DNA of 64,000 nt from Brooklawnia sp032229645 (GTDB lineage: Bacteria > Actinomycetota > Actinomycetes > Propionibacteriales > Propionibacteriaceae), in NCBI GenBank assembly GCA_963722295.1, contig CAVRLB010000007.1, positions 186,001 through 250,000 on the forward strand, read 5' to 3'. Position 1 is the stretch's first letter, and each line of letters begins with the position of its first letter. The position numbers and the translations under genes are program-made. The notes under the pieces were generated by a model, which made no database searches, was not told the origin of the DNA, and worked only from the letters and a program-made list of their open reading frames with translations. Below, one piece after another: positions 1 through 8,110 of the stretch.

Positions 1-284
1 AGCGGGGCGCCTGAGGCGAGTGCTCCGGTCGCCGAGATCACCGCCGCCGTCCCGACCGCGATCGCGCTCGTGGTGGGCAACGGATTGTCGCCTCGCCTGG
101 TCAGTGCCACCGCCGCAACCAGCCCGAAGGGCAGGGCCAGGAGTTCGCTGCGAAATGGCGGTGCCACCGCTCCGCTCAGGATGTCGGAGGCCAGTCCGAG
201 GCCCCAGGTCGCCGTGAGCGCCCAGCGGGCGGCGGAGGTACCTAATCCGCCGGCACCCGTGCTCGCGGAGGTCAGATCTGCCAT
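1..284 (-). CDS. Membrane protein, 3' part outside window
   Basis: An open frame starts with ATG at 284 and runs off the left edge after 94 codons. After a short polar head it is dominated by hydrophobic stretches, so it looks like an integral membrane protein with at least two or three helices. Its start overlaps the last 13 bases of the histidine kinase gene upstream, so it is probably co-transcribed and translationally coupled with that two-component system. No family is recognisable from the fragment. A role as a transporter or sensor accessory protein is only an inference from position. Confidence 0.6.
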   Translation of the reverse strand, partial: MADLTSASTGAGGLGTSAARWALTATWGLGLASDILSGAVAPPFRSELLALPFGLVAAVALTRRGDNPLPTTSAIAVGTAAVISATGALASGAP

Positions 285-1474
285 GTCAGCCTCACCGTCG
301 TGCCGTGCCCCGGTGCGGAATCCACCATGGCGCTGCCGCCGGGCAACGCCCGCATTCGCTCCACGATGCTGTGGCGGATGCCCAGCTGGCGGGAATCGAC
401 TGCGGCGGTGTCGAACCCCGGGCCCTGATCTGCGACGAGCACCTCGATGCGCTCGGCGGAGACTCCGATGCTTGCAGTTCGCTCGGCCAGGGCTGCATGC
501 AGCAGGCTGTTGCGCAATGCCTCCGCAGCCGCTGCGGCGATGGTGTCGACAACCTCGCCCGGCACCTCCCCGCAACCTGGGCGGCATTCGACCTTGAGGG
601 TGGGATCGAGCCGACGCAGTGCGGCGACCAGCCGGTCGGTGGCCGGACCGGTGGCCAGCGGCGTGGCCCCCCGCCCGAAAGCCGGCCGGTCGAAAAGTGC
701 CAGCGCCTCGGAGGCGTTGGTTCGCAGCACCGGAGGCGGAGTGCCCACAAAGCGTGTCGCGGCCACCAGCACAGATAACACTTCGTCGTGCACCAACTGG
801 GCCAGGTGCGCTTGGTCTCGGGCGGCCACCTCCGTCCGGATCCGCTCGGCTTCGGCCGCCAGGGCGCGCGCTTCAGCGTTGCGTAACCGGTTCAGCCGAG
901 ACCGGATGCCGCTGAAGAGGGCTATGAAGATCAGGTTGGCCAGATGGATCGGGGTCATCGTGAGGACGGTATGAGGTATCGCACCCAGGAATGCTGTCGC
1001 CGAGAGCGCCGGTAGCAGGGCGGACGTGATGGTGCCGGCGGTGGCCCAGCGCGGCCGGATCGTCAGAACCAGGTAAGACACGATCGCCGCCTCGAAGGCC
1101 CACGGCCACGGCGAATCGCTGGCCGGAATGGGGCCGGTGTAGGCCGCATAAGCGGTGAAGAGCAACACCGCGTTAACCGGTGGCGCCGTGATCCAGCCCA
1201 GCCGCAACCAGCGGATCGGAAGCACCGAACTGAAGGCTGCGAAGACCAGGATCTGGACCACCAGGACCATCGATACGGCGTTCCACCAAGGTGCGAATGC
1301 GCCGACCTGCGCGATGACGGACGGTCCTTGCCCCAGGATCAGAGCGATGCCTCCCAGCGAGATCAACTGGCTGACCTGACGGTCGGTTCGGTCCGCCGCA
1401 TCCGCGTCGATCCACTGGCCGTCGCCCGACGCCCGCCCCCAGGCCTCAGCCGGAGGAGGCATCGGCATGCGCAC
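272..1474 (-). CDS. Membrane sensor histidine kinase (NarL/LuxR-type partner)
   Basis: A 400-residue sensor kinase of a two-component system. Several hydrophobic helices (about residues 35-190) form a membrane sensor, followed by a coiled linker (195-222). A dimerisation/phosphoacceptor segment has His229 in a VHDEV context, as in DesK/NarX-like kinases. The C-terminal ATPase has an N-box Asn322, a G-box (DQGPGFD, 349-355) and a second glycine motif (GIRHS, 365-369). The long frame begins at GTG 1474. ATGs at 1468 and 1462 are equally plausible because an AGGG sits about 8 bases before 1468. The start overlaps the end of the response regulator gene, so the two form one operon. The signal sensed is unknown. 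Confidence 0.85.
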   Translation of the reverse strand: MRMPMPPPAEAWGRASGDGQWIDADAADRTDRQVSQLISLGGIALILGQGPSVIAQVGAFAPWWNAVSMVLVVQILVFAAFSSVLPIRWLRLGWITAPPVNAVLLFTAYAAYTGPIPASDSPWPWAFEAAIVSYLVLTIRPRWATAGTITSALLPALSATAFLGAIPHTVLTMTPIHLANLIFIALFSGIRSRLNRLRNAEARALAAEAERIRTEVAARDQAHLAQLVHDEVLSVLVAATRFVGTPPPVLRTNASEALALFDRPAFGRGATPLATGPATDRLVAALRRLDPTLKVECRPGCGEVPGEVVDTIAAAAAEALRNSLLHAALAERTASIGVSAERIEVLVADQGPGFDTAAVDSRQLGIRHSIVERMRALPGGSAMVDSAPGHGTTVRLTWQI

Positions 1475-2120
1475 CCTGGCTCAAGATCCCGTCCTCGACC
1501 GCACGCTTATAGAGATCCACCTTCGACTTCGCGGGGCGGTCCACCGCCGCGTACTTGGCGCGAATCCGTCGAATGTGATCCAGGACGGTCTCGCGGGAGA
1601 TGAACAGATGGGCGCCGACGCGTTCGGCGGTCTCGCCGGCCGCGTAGAGCGCGAGCACCTCGGCCTCGCGAGGAGAGAGATGGGCGGTGGTGAACGTCGT
1701 GTCATCGTCCAGCGCGGCCGCCCAGTCGGACGTGGCGACCACTTCACGCCGTAGTGCGGCGCGGATGGCCGCGACGATCGCATCTGGGCGCTCCGACTTG
1801 CGGATCATGCCGATCGCGCCCGCCCGGGCGACTTCGCGAACCGCCGCTGGACGCTCGCCGCTGGTGAAGGCGAGCACCGGCACACCGATCTGGCTCAACA
1901 GACGCATGTTCTGGGTCGGGGTGGACCCGTCCGCCAGCGAGAGGTCCAGCAGGACGAGGTCGAGTCGGGGCGTCTGGGCGAGCAACTGGGGAACTGTTGG
2001 ACTGGTTGCCACGACCTGCAGATCGGGGTGAGCACGGAGGATGCCTGCTGCACCCAGCAGGACGGCGGGGTGGTCATCGACGATGGCTATTCTCGCCGGC
2101 CTCCCCTTCATCGTGCTCAT
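1446..2120 (-). CDS. NarL/FixJ-family response regulator
   Basis: A 225-residue DNA-binding response regulator. The receiver domain shows the acidic pocket (VDDHPAV) near the N-terminus and the phosphoacceptor Asp in VLLDLSLADG. A C-terminal LuxR-type helix-turn-helix starts at LSPREAEVLALYAAGET and continues through ISRETVLDHIRRI. The ATG at 2120 was chosen because the receiver begins immediately after it; the open frame extends far upstream (to 2372) but that part is not protein-like. The gene overlaps the histidine kinase downstream, its likely phosphodonor. Targets are unknown; the adjacent membrane protein is a candidate. Confidence 0.85.
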   Translation of the reverse strand: MSTMKGRPARIAIVDDHPAVLLGAAGILRAHPDLQVVATSPTVPQLLAQTPRLDLVLLDLSLADGSTPTQNMRLLSQIGVPVLAFTSGERPAAVREVARAGAIGMIRKSERPDAIVAAIRAALRREVVATSDWAAALDDDTTFTTAHLSPREAEVLALYAAGETAERVGAHLFISRETVLDHIRRIRAKYAAVDRPAKSKVDLYKRAVEDGILSQGAHADASSG

Positions 2121-2282
2121 GGCGACGATACAACCACACTTCCGTGACGGCCGTCCAACGTTGTCAACAGCCCGGCTACCAACCGGTGGAGCAAACGGGC
2201 GGCGAGAAGCCCGGTTTCGATGCTGGGACCGTTCGCTAAGGGCCTGACAGAGAATTAGCGCGTCGAGTGGCGGTTTCTGCTC

Positions 2283-2500
2283 GTCGCTTCGCTCCTCAAC
2301 ACCTTCGTTGGCCTCGGAAACGGAAGCAAGCTTCCCTTTCACTCGGTCTTCCTCGGTGTGGGCGGGATGCATGATAAGGCGGAGGTTCGCCCTCGTGCTG
2401 GTAGCACGTGGGCGTGGCCGACAACAAGGAAGGCCGAGAGAAGAACGAGCTCGCTTGTTCTTCCGAGGGCGACGAAGGTGTTGAGCGGCGAAGCCGCGAG
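2283..2500. repeat. Long imperfect inverted repeat in a 556-bp gene-free gap
   Basis: The gap between the response regulator (2120) and the M23 gene (2677) has no credible gene. It contains two arms of about 80 bases in opposite orientation: 2286-2365, and the reverse complement of 2405-2493. Both share a core reading CTCAACACCTTCGT followed by CCTCGGAA, then AAGC and CGGNCTTCCT blocks. About 40 bases separate the arms. A related, more diverged copy in the same orientation as the left arm lies at about 30956-31010, just before the tRNA-Ala at the other end of the island. Confidence 0.6.
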
Positions 2501-2676
2501 TACAACGCGATCAGGCGCCCGATCCAGGAAAGCGACACGCAGCGGTAATTCTCTGGAGGGTCCTAACGACCTCAGATACTCTCACTGCTTGAAGCACGCC
2601 CCGCATCGGCTCGTACCGCTCAGGATTGAGTATTGAGTGATGACTCCTGTGCGAGCCCTGACGGAGGGAGAAGACA

Positions 2677-3288
2677 ATGGTGACCGGCATCGACCTGGAG
2701 TTTCCGTTCACGGGCCGCTGGCTCGTCCAGAACAGCCCCGCCAACCGGACACCCAGTCACGGCACGACACTATTCGCGACTTCCTACTCGATCGATTTCG
2801 TGCCCGTGGACGACTCCGGACGCACCGCGCCCTTCACGGCACGATCGCTACTGTCTCGGGAGCCCGCCGCCAGATTCCCCGGGTTCGCCCGACCGGTCCT
2901 CTCGCCCATCGAGGGCACCGTCGTGGCCATCCTCGACGAGCAGGCTGACCACCCAGCCTACCGAGGCGTGCCCTCGATCTGGTTCGCGTTGACACAAAGC
3001 CGCCGAATCGCCCGGGGCTGGAGGGCACTGGCGGGAAACCACATCCTCATCGACAGCGGGCGCACCGTCATTGCCCTTTGCCATCTCCGACAGGGCAGCG
3101 TGACCGTACGCCCCGGCCAGCGAGTACGGACCGGTGACGCGGTCGGCCGTTGCGGAAACTCCGGCAACAGCACCGAACCGCACCTTCACATCCAGGCAAT
3201 CGACAACCGCGACATCGAACGTGCCCGAGCGGTACCCCTCACCTTCCAGGGGTCGCTACCCCGCAACGGCGAGATCGTCACGGCGTAG
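2677..3288 (+). CDS. M23-like (LytM/peptidoglycan endopeptidase-fold) protein
   Basis: A 203-residue protein with a C-terminal M23 peptidase-like fold. The segment ILIDSGRTVIALCHLRQGS, followed by VRPGQRVRTGDAVGRCGNSG and then PHLHIQ, is the typical LytM glycine/His pattern; HLH supplies zinc ligands. The first ligand pair (HxxxD in active enzymes) may be the His in PSHGTT with the Asp in SIDF, which is less canonical, so activity is uncertain. No signal peptide is visible, so it may be cytoplasmic. A strong ribosome site (GGAGGGAG) lies 8 bases before ATG 2677. It is followed 44 bases later by a peptidase S51 gene. Confidence 0.75.
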   Translation: MVTGIDLEFPFTGRWLVQNSPANRTPSHGTTLFATSYSIDFVPVDDSGRTAPFTARSLLSREPAARFPGFARPVLSPIEGTVVAILDEQADHPAYRGVPSIWFALTQSRRIARGWRALAGNHILIDSGRTVIALCHLRQGSVTVRPGQRVRTGDAVGRCGNSGNSTEPHLHIQAIDNRDIERARAVPLTFQGSLPRNGEIVTA

Positions 3289-3332
3289 GCCGATCGACTC
3301 TGCCGATCAGCGCCAGCAGCGAGGACGACGCC

Positions 3333-3980
3333 ATGACGATCTACCTTGGCGGTGGCGGTACCGCCACCCAAGAGTCCCAAGTCTGGCGACGTGCTCTGCA
3401 CGGTGTGGATCGGCTGCTGTACTGGCCGTTCGCCCTGCCAGATGCTCGATTATCCGACGCCGAAGCCTGGCTCACGTCAAGTCTCGCCACCCTAGATATC
3501 GATGTGGAGGTAGCGACCTGGCATAGCCTTGCCGACCACTCACCGGCTGAACTCACTGACTATGATTTCCTCTTTGTCGGCGGTGGCTCGACATCCAAGC
3601 TCACTCACCACATCCGCGATCACGAGTACGGACAGGCAATCCGCAACTACCTGACAACCGGCGGCCACTACTACGGCGGCAGCGCCGGGGCTATTCTCAC
3701 CGCCGACTCCATCGGCATCGCGGCGCTCGTGGACGAGGACACTGAAGCAGCAGACGTCAGAGGCCTCGGACTCATCCGCGAGGTATCGGTCTTTCCGCAC
3801 GCCGACCTATTCTCGTTACAACGCCAGCAGGAGGTGGCCAACGCACTTGGACACGACGTCCTCCTCCTGCCGGAGGCATCAGGGGCGGTGTTCGACGGCC
3901 AAGTTCTGCGTCCGATCGGGCCGGACGCGGTCTACATGCTCACGCCGGACGGCGCACGGTCAAGGCTTCGCGTCTCCTGA
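3333..3980 (+). CDS. Peptidase S51 family (PepE/cyanophycinase-like)
   Basis: A 215-residue protein of the S51 fold (alpha-aspartyl dipeptidase PepE or cyanophycinase relatives), Ser peptidases that cleave after Asp or beta-Asp bonds. The nucleophile elbow GGSAGA is present, preceded by the FLFVGGGST beta-strand/loop typical of the family. A downstream FPHAD motif probably supplies a catalytic His or Asp region. ATG 3333 was chosen because the conserved N-terminus (MTIYLGGGG) begins here; the upstream frame overlaps the M23 gene and is not conserved-looking. It is probably in a small operon with the M23-like gene. The substrate is unknown. Confidence 0.8.
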   Translation: MTIYLGGGGTATQESQVWRRALHGVDRLLYWPFALPDARLSDAEAWLTSSLATLDIDVEVATWHSLADHSPAELTDYDFLFVGGGSTSKLTHHIRDHEYGQAIRNYLTTGGHYYGGSAGAILTADSIGIAALVDEDTEAADVRGLGLIREVSVFPHADLFSLQRQQEVANALGHDVLLLPEASGAVFDGQVLRPIGPDAVYMLTPDGARSRLRVS

Positions 3981-4053
3981 GTTGCGCTCGGGACACCGAA
4001 GAAGATGCAGGGACCACCCAAAAGTACGTGCCTCATAGATGAAGGGCAGAGGA

Positions 4054-4449
4054 ATGGATACCTCGCTGCAGGATTGGTCCGCAGCCCGCACTCAGGAGTT
4101 GCCGGGTGCGGAACTGACGCATCCCTTCGGCGAGGACTGGGAGGTGTGGAAGGTTCGAGGCAAGGTGTTCATGCTGCACACCCAGGTCACCGGCGAGCCG
4201 CTGGTGATCCTCAAGGCCACCCCGGCCGATGCTCGAGTCTTGGAGGAAGCACACGAGACGATCACTCCCGGCTACCACATGAACAAGAAGCACTGGATCA
4301 CGTTGACCCCAGGCGGCGACATCGACCCGAGCCTCGTCGATGACCTCGTCACCGAGTCCTACCTCCTCGTCGTGGAGAACCTCCCCAAGGGCGAGAGGCC
4401 TGTTGACCCGGACACGTTCGGCCAGCCCACGGACTCCGACGCGGAGTGA
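4054..4449 (+). CDS. MmcQ/YjbR-family protein
   Basis: A 131-residue protein of the MmcQ/YjbR family. These are small proteins with a CyaY-like DNA-binding fold, often annotated as DNA-binding, with no established biochemical role. The family signature is clear: an N-terminal LPGAELTHPFGEDWEVWKV segment, then VFMLHT, LKATPADARVL and a C-terminal segment beginning MNKKHWITLTP followed by LVTESYLLV. The second ATG (4054) is preferred over 4039 because an AAGGG sits about 10 bases upstream of it and none lies before 4039. It stands alone, downstream of the S51 gene. Confidence 0.8.
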   Translation: MDTSLQDWSAARTQELPGAELTHPFGEDWEVWKVRGKVFMLHTQVTGEPLVILKATPADARVLEEAHETITPGYHMNKKHWITLTPGGDIDPSLVDDLVTESYLLVVENLPKGERPVDPDTFGQPTDSDAE

Positions 4450-4621
4450 GCACCGTTAACGGGCAACAACTTCAACACGTCGCACGGCATACTCCTGTTT
4501 CTCTGCCCAACGTGGCGTCCGGCTAGCCGAGGTTCCGTAAACGGACTCACCTGTGAACGTGCGCGCCCTGCAGTCTACCGCGATGCAGGCCGACGCCCCG
4601 GGGTCGTCGCTGCGGCATGAC

Positions 4622-4680
4622 AAAGCCCCGCGGTGCCTAACTGACCGGAGTCAGACAGAGGGCGGTTATCCGCGGGGCGA
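4622..4680 (+). ncRNA. Structured RNA resembling AbiF RNA
   Basis: A compact structured element just upstream of the Abi gene. An outer stem pairs GCCCCGCGG (4625-4633) with CCGCGGGGC (4670-4678), perfect over 9 bp. Inside it lies a short hairpin CTGAC-CGGA-GTCAG (4641-4654). Known: a conserved 'AbiF' RNA motif occurs upstream of Abi_2 (AbiD/AbiF) genes in several phyla. Position, size and architecture match that idea; the identity is inferred from memory of the motif and needs a covariance-model check. A TAGAAT -10-like box at 4687-4692, between this element and the abi ATG, suggests separate transcription of the RNA and a near-leaderless mRNA. Confidence 0.6.
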
Positions 4681-4699
4681 TGTTCCTAGAATAGCAGGT

Positions 4700-5413
4700 A
4701 TGTCCGATCCTGTGGTGCTCGATGCCGCGCAAGCCGTGCGGTGGCTGAGCGCGCCTCGCTACCAACGCTACCTGCGTGTCGCGGGTGGCGGCCATGCCCT
4801 CGCGATGGAGACCTATCTGTGGAACTCGCGTGTGGCTGCTGCGGGGATTGTGGACGTCGGGCATCTCGAAATCGCGATCCGCAACGCCTACGACCGTGAG
4901 CTATCGCGACGGTACCCCGAGTGGGCGGTCGATCCGTAGTCGGCGCTGTTTTAGCTGGAGCAGGGCGTCCAGCGCGCCCGCGCACAGCAGCACCGACGCA
5001 ATCAGGCCAGCCTCTCACGGCTGTCGGATGCGAAGCGGGGGCTGAGTTCGAGGCCGACTCATGCCGAGGTCGTGGCGGCCTTGACGTTCGGGTTCTGGTC
5101 GAACCTGACCGTGGGTGAGCGCGCGCCGACGATCTGGAACCCGATGCTGCACCGCGTCTTCCCGAAGGCCACCGGGCGAGCGCGCGTGCACGAGCTGGTC
5201 GCCCGGGTCGTGAAGTTCCGCAACAGGCTCGCGCACAACGAGCCAGTGTTCTCCACTCGAACCGGCCTGGAAGATCGCCTCGCTGAGGTGCGTGAGCTGT
5301 TCGAGCTGATCGACCCGGACGCCTACGCCTATGTCGCCGGGCGCTCGACCCTCGGTGATGCTCTCGCCTCGTGCCCGATCCCGGGGCTCACGAGCGCGAC
5401 CGGTCTGGACTGA
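4700..5413 (+). pseudogene. Abi-family (HEPN) abortive-infection protein with two in-frame amber codons
   Basis: A single reading frame of about 237 codons encodes an Abi_2/AbiD-F-like protein, a HEPN RNase-fold toxin family linked to phage abortive infection. The N-terminal part carries GHLEIAIRNAYDREL. The C-terminal part carries the HEPN-type motif FRNRLAHNEPVF (R-N-x-x-x-H). The frame is interrupted by TAG at 4937-4939 and TAG at 4952-4954, with no frameshift; the residues around them (DP-stop-SALF-stop-LEQGV) fit a family protein in which both stops were CAG codons. So it is either a toxin silenced by two nonsense mutations or a product that needs amber readthrough. ATG 4700 lies right after a TAGAAT box. 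The structured RNA 20 bases upstream is its probable cognate element. Confidence 0.7.
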
Positions 5414-5419
5414 CACCGC

Positions 5420-5556
5420 TCAGAAGCCGCGGCCAGGCCCGTCGCGTCGTGGGTTGGTGCGGTTGGGGTCGCGGACTCGCCGGGCACGCTCGGCGGTGCG
5501 GCGCTGGGCTTCGTCCGCCGCGGCCTTCTGCGTTGTGATGCGTGCGGCGGCCGACC
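5420..5556 (-). pseudogene. C-terminal scrap of a MobF conjugative relaxase
   Basis: On the minus strand, 45 codons end at a stop at 5420. They read as an Ala/Arg-rich helix followed by AERARRVRDPNRTNPRR and DGPGRGF at the terminus. This is the same tail architecture as the end of the plus-strand relaxase remnant (AERARYLRDPFGRDSYR... ARGL at 7997), so it is the C-terminus of a second, different TraA/TrwC-type relaxase. The upstream part of the gene is missing. It faces the Abi gene tail-to-tail. Confidence 0.6.
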
Positions 5557-5688
5557 TCGATGCTCTTGTCACTACCAAAGACGTTCCTCACGATGTCGTC
5601 GCTGAAGCGCGAGTCCTGAATCTCAGACTCATAACTGTCGACATCCCGAGCGAAGCAGCGGCCCGATCGGAGTAACCTCTCGATACGT

Positions 5689-7997
5689 ATGCCACCTTTG
5701 GTGGGGCTGCTCAAGCAGCAGGGCGCGATCCGCGCCCTCGGCACGGCGGTGATCGCCGCGCACCCGCAACTCGCACAGACCCTCACCGACCACGGCCTGA
5801 CCCTCGACCCCGTATCCGGCGAGGTAGCCGAGTTACAGCCGTTCAATGCGGTGATGTCGAAGCGGTTGGCGCAGATCAGACGCAACCTCGACCGCCTCGA
5901 AACCGAATGGGAGCAGGCGCACCCCGGCGAGGCGATTGGCCCGGTGCTCTCGTCTCAGTTGCAGGGGGTGGCGTGGGCGCACGGACGCCCCGGCAAGAAG
6001 CCCGCTGACTTCAAAGATGAGCAGTGGTGGCGGCAGGAACTCGCCGACGCCGGCTACGACCCCACAACGGAAGCAGTTACCGACCCTGGTGACGCTGGAC
6101 GACATCAGCGTGCAAGAGGTGGCGAACCGTGCCCTCGACCGGAGTGCTGGTGTGGCGTCGGCGTGGACGCGGCACACCCTCCAGGAGCACGTCACCCGCA
6201 TCATCACCGAGACCGGAGTGCGCGCGGCCCCGGAGGAACTGCGCGAGTTCATCACCCTCGCCACCAGCGTCGCGGCAGGTGATTACCGAAGCGCGCGCGA
6301 CCGTGGCGCTCGTCGGCGACCGCGCCCAGCTCCCGGCCGTCGGGCGTGGCGGGGTGCTCGACATGGCGGTGCAGGCGCGCGGCCGCAGCTACGATATGAC
6401 CGAACTGCACCGCTTCACCGACCCCGAATACGCCACCCTCACTCTCACGATGCGAGATCGTGAGAACCCCGGCGAGGTGTTCGACCAGCTCGCCGCAATG
6501 GGGCTCGTCAGCCTGCACGACAGCGAGGACGATGCCCGCACGCGGATCACCGAGCAAGCCCAGCGGGGCGAGGCGATCACCGTCGCCACGAACGAGGAAG
6601 CCGCCGCGCTGAACGAGCGCATCCGCGCTGGGAGGGTGGAGCGCGGCGAGGTTGACGACCAGGTGACGGCGACCGGGAGCGATGGGTTGAGCGTCGGGGC
6701 GGGCGACCTGATCCAGACGAGGAAGAACGACACCACGCTCGGGGTCGCGAACCGGCAGCAATGGACCGCGCAGCACGTCACGGAAGACGGCACCGCGTAT
6801 GCCCGCGAAGTGGGCGACCCAGCGAAGAAGGCGCGCAGGGTTGTCGCGCTTCCGGCTGAGTATGTGGACGAGCATGCGCACCTGTCCTATGCCGCGACGG
6901 CCTACGGCGTTCAAGGCGCAACCGTGAACACTGCACACGCGGTGCTCTCCGACGCGACCACAGCGGCAGGCATCTACGTCGGCATGACCCGAGGCCGAGA
7001 AACGAACCGGCTGCACGCCGTCGCAGAGAACCTGGCCGACGCGCGAGCGCGGTTCATCGCGGCGATGGAACGAGACCCCGCCGACCGGTGCCTCGACCAC
7101 TCCACCACCCAAGCAGCAGAGGCAGTGCGTGGCCTCATCGCAGACGGGCCAGTGCAGCGGGTGAACGAGGCCATCGCCGCGCTGATCGCCGAGGCCGAGC
7201 AGGCCGAGCGGCAGGCGGCACGGTGGGCGCAGACCGCCGCACGCTTCGACACTCAACGCGCCAGACACCGAGCCGAGAACAACGAAGCCGCAGCGCTACT
7301 CCGCGCCGCCGAGACAGAAGCCGAACGAATGCGTACCGAGGTCGCCGTACCGCTCACCGATCAGGCTGAGGCAGATGGGGCTGCCTATCTCGCCGCAGCG
7401 CAGGCCGAGGCCGCCGCGTCAGCGCAGCTCACCGCCAGCGGACGGTTCGGCAGACGCAAAGCCCGCACCGAACAGCAGGAAGTCGCCGAGAACCTCCGTA
7501 CCGTTCGGACTCGGGTGCGAACCTCCTAGCGAGCCGAACCTCCCCGCACGACCGAAGCTCTGCCTGCATGGGCGGCACAGCAGGCTGCGAACCACGCCGA
7601 ACGCGGTCCGCGCGTGCTTGATGCCGCCCAGTCCATCGAGATCGCGGCCACAGAGAGCGAGGCCGTCCGAAAGCGACACGAAAGCGAACAGCTCGCGCTC
7701 CTTGTCCACGAGTACGGCCCCACCCAAGCGCACCGCGCCCGCGCCGGGATGGGCACGGTCAACCCACACCGACAGGCCCGCGAAGCTACCGCGCGAGCAG
7801 CCACCGCACGACGGGAGGCCGAGACGCTACGCGCGTTGCCCGTCGAACAGGGCGCCGCACAGATCGAAGCACAACGGATCGTTGCCGAGAGAGCTCAGCA
7901 GCGCGCGGCTGAGAGAGCGCGATATCTCCGCGACCCCTTCGGTCGCGACTCTTACCGGGTTGATCCACGACGCGAGGAGCCAGCACGCGGCCTGTAA
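5689..7997 (+). pseudogene. MobF (TrwC/TraA-type) relaxase-helicase remnant
   Basis: Remnant of a conjugative relaxase/helicase. The first frame (5689 to about 6065) matches the end of the relaxase domain (RRNLDRLETEWEQAHPGEA). A frameshift near 6070 leads to the linker LVTLDDISVQEVANRALDR. A second junction near 6280 joins this directly to helicase motif III (GDRAQLPAVGRGG), so the Walker A and B motifs are deleted. The later helicase motifs survive (SYAATAYGVQGAT; GIYVGMTRGRETNRLH). A long Ala/Glu-rich coiled-coil tail follows. An amber codon (7527-7529) interrupts the last frame, which otherwise stays open to 7997. The N-terminal catalytic Tyr/His region is absent. It marks a decayed integrative conjugative element. 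Confidence 0.8.
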
Positions 7998-8110
7998 CGC
8001 AGCACGATTACGGTCGCTGCGCTCTCGATGACCGAGTTGCCGCTTCGGTGGATGGAGAGAGGAATTTCCCTGTGGCGATGTTGTGCGGATAGCAGCGTGC
8101 GGTGCTCCAG

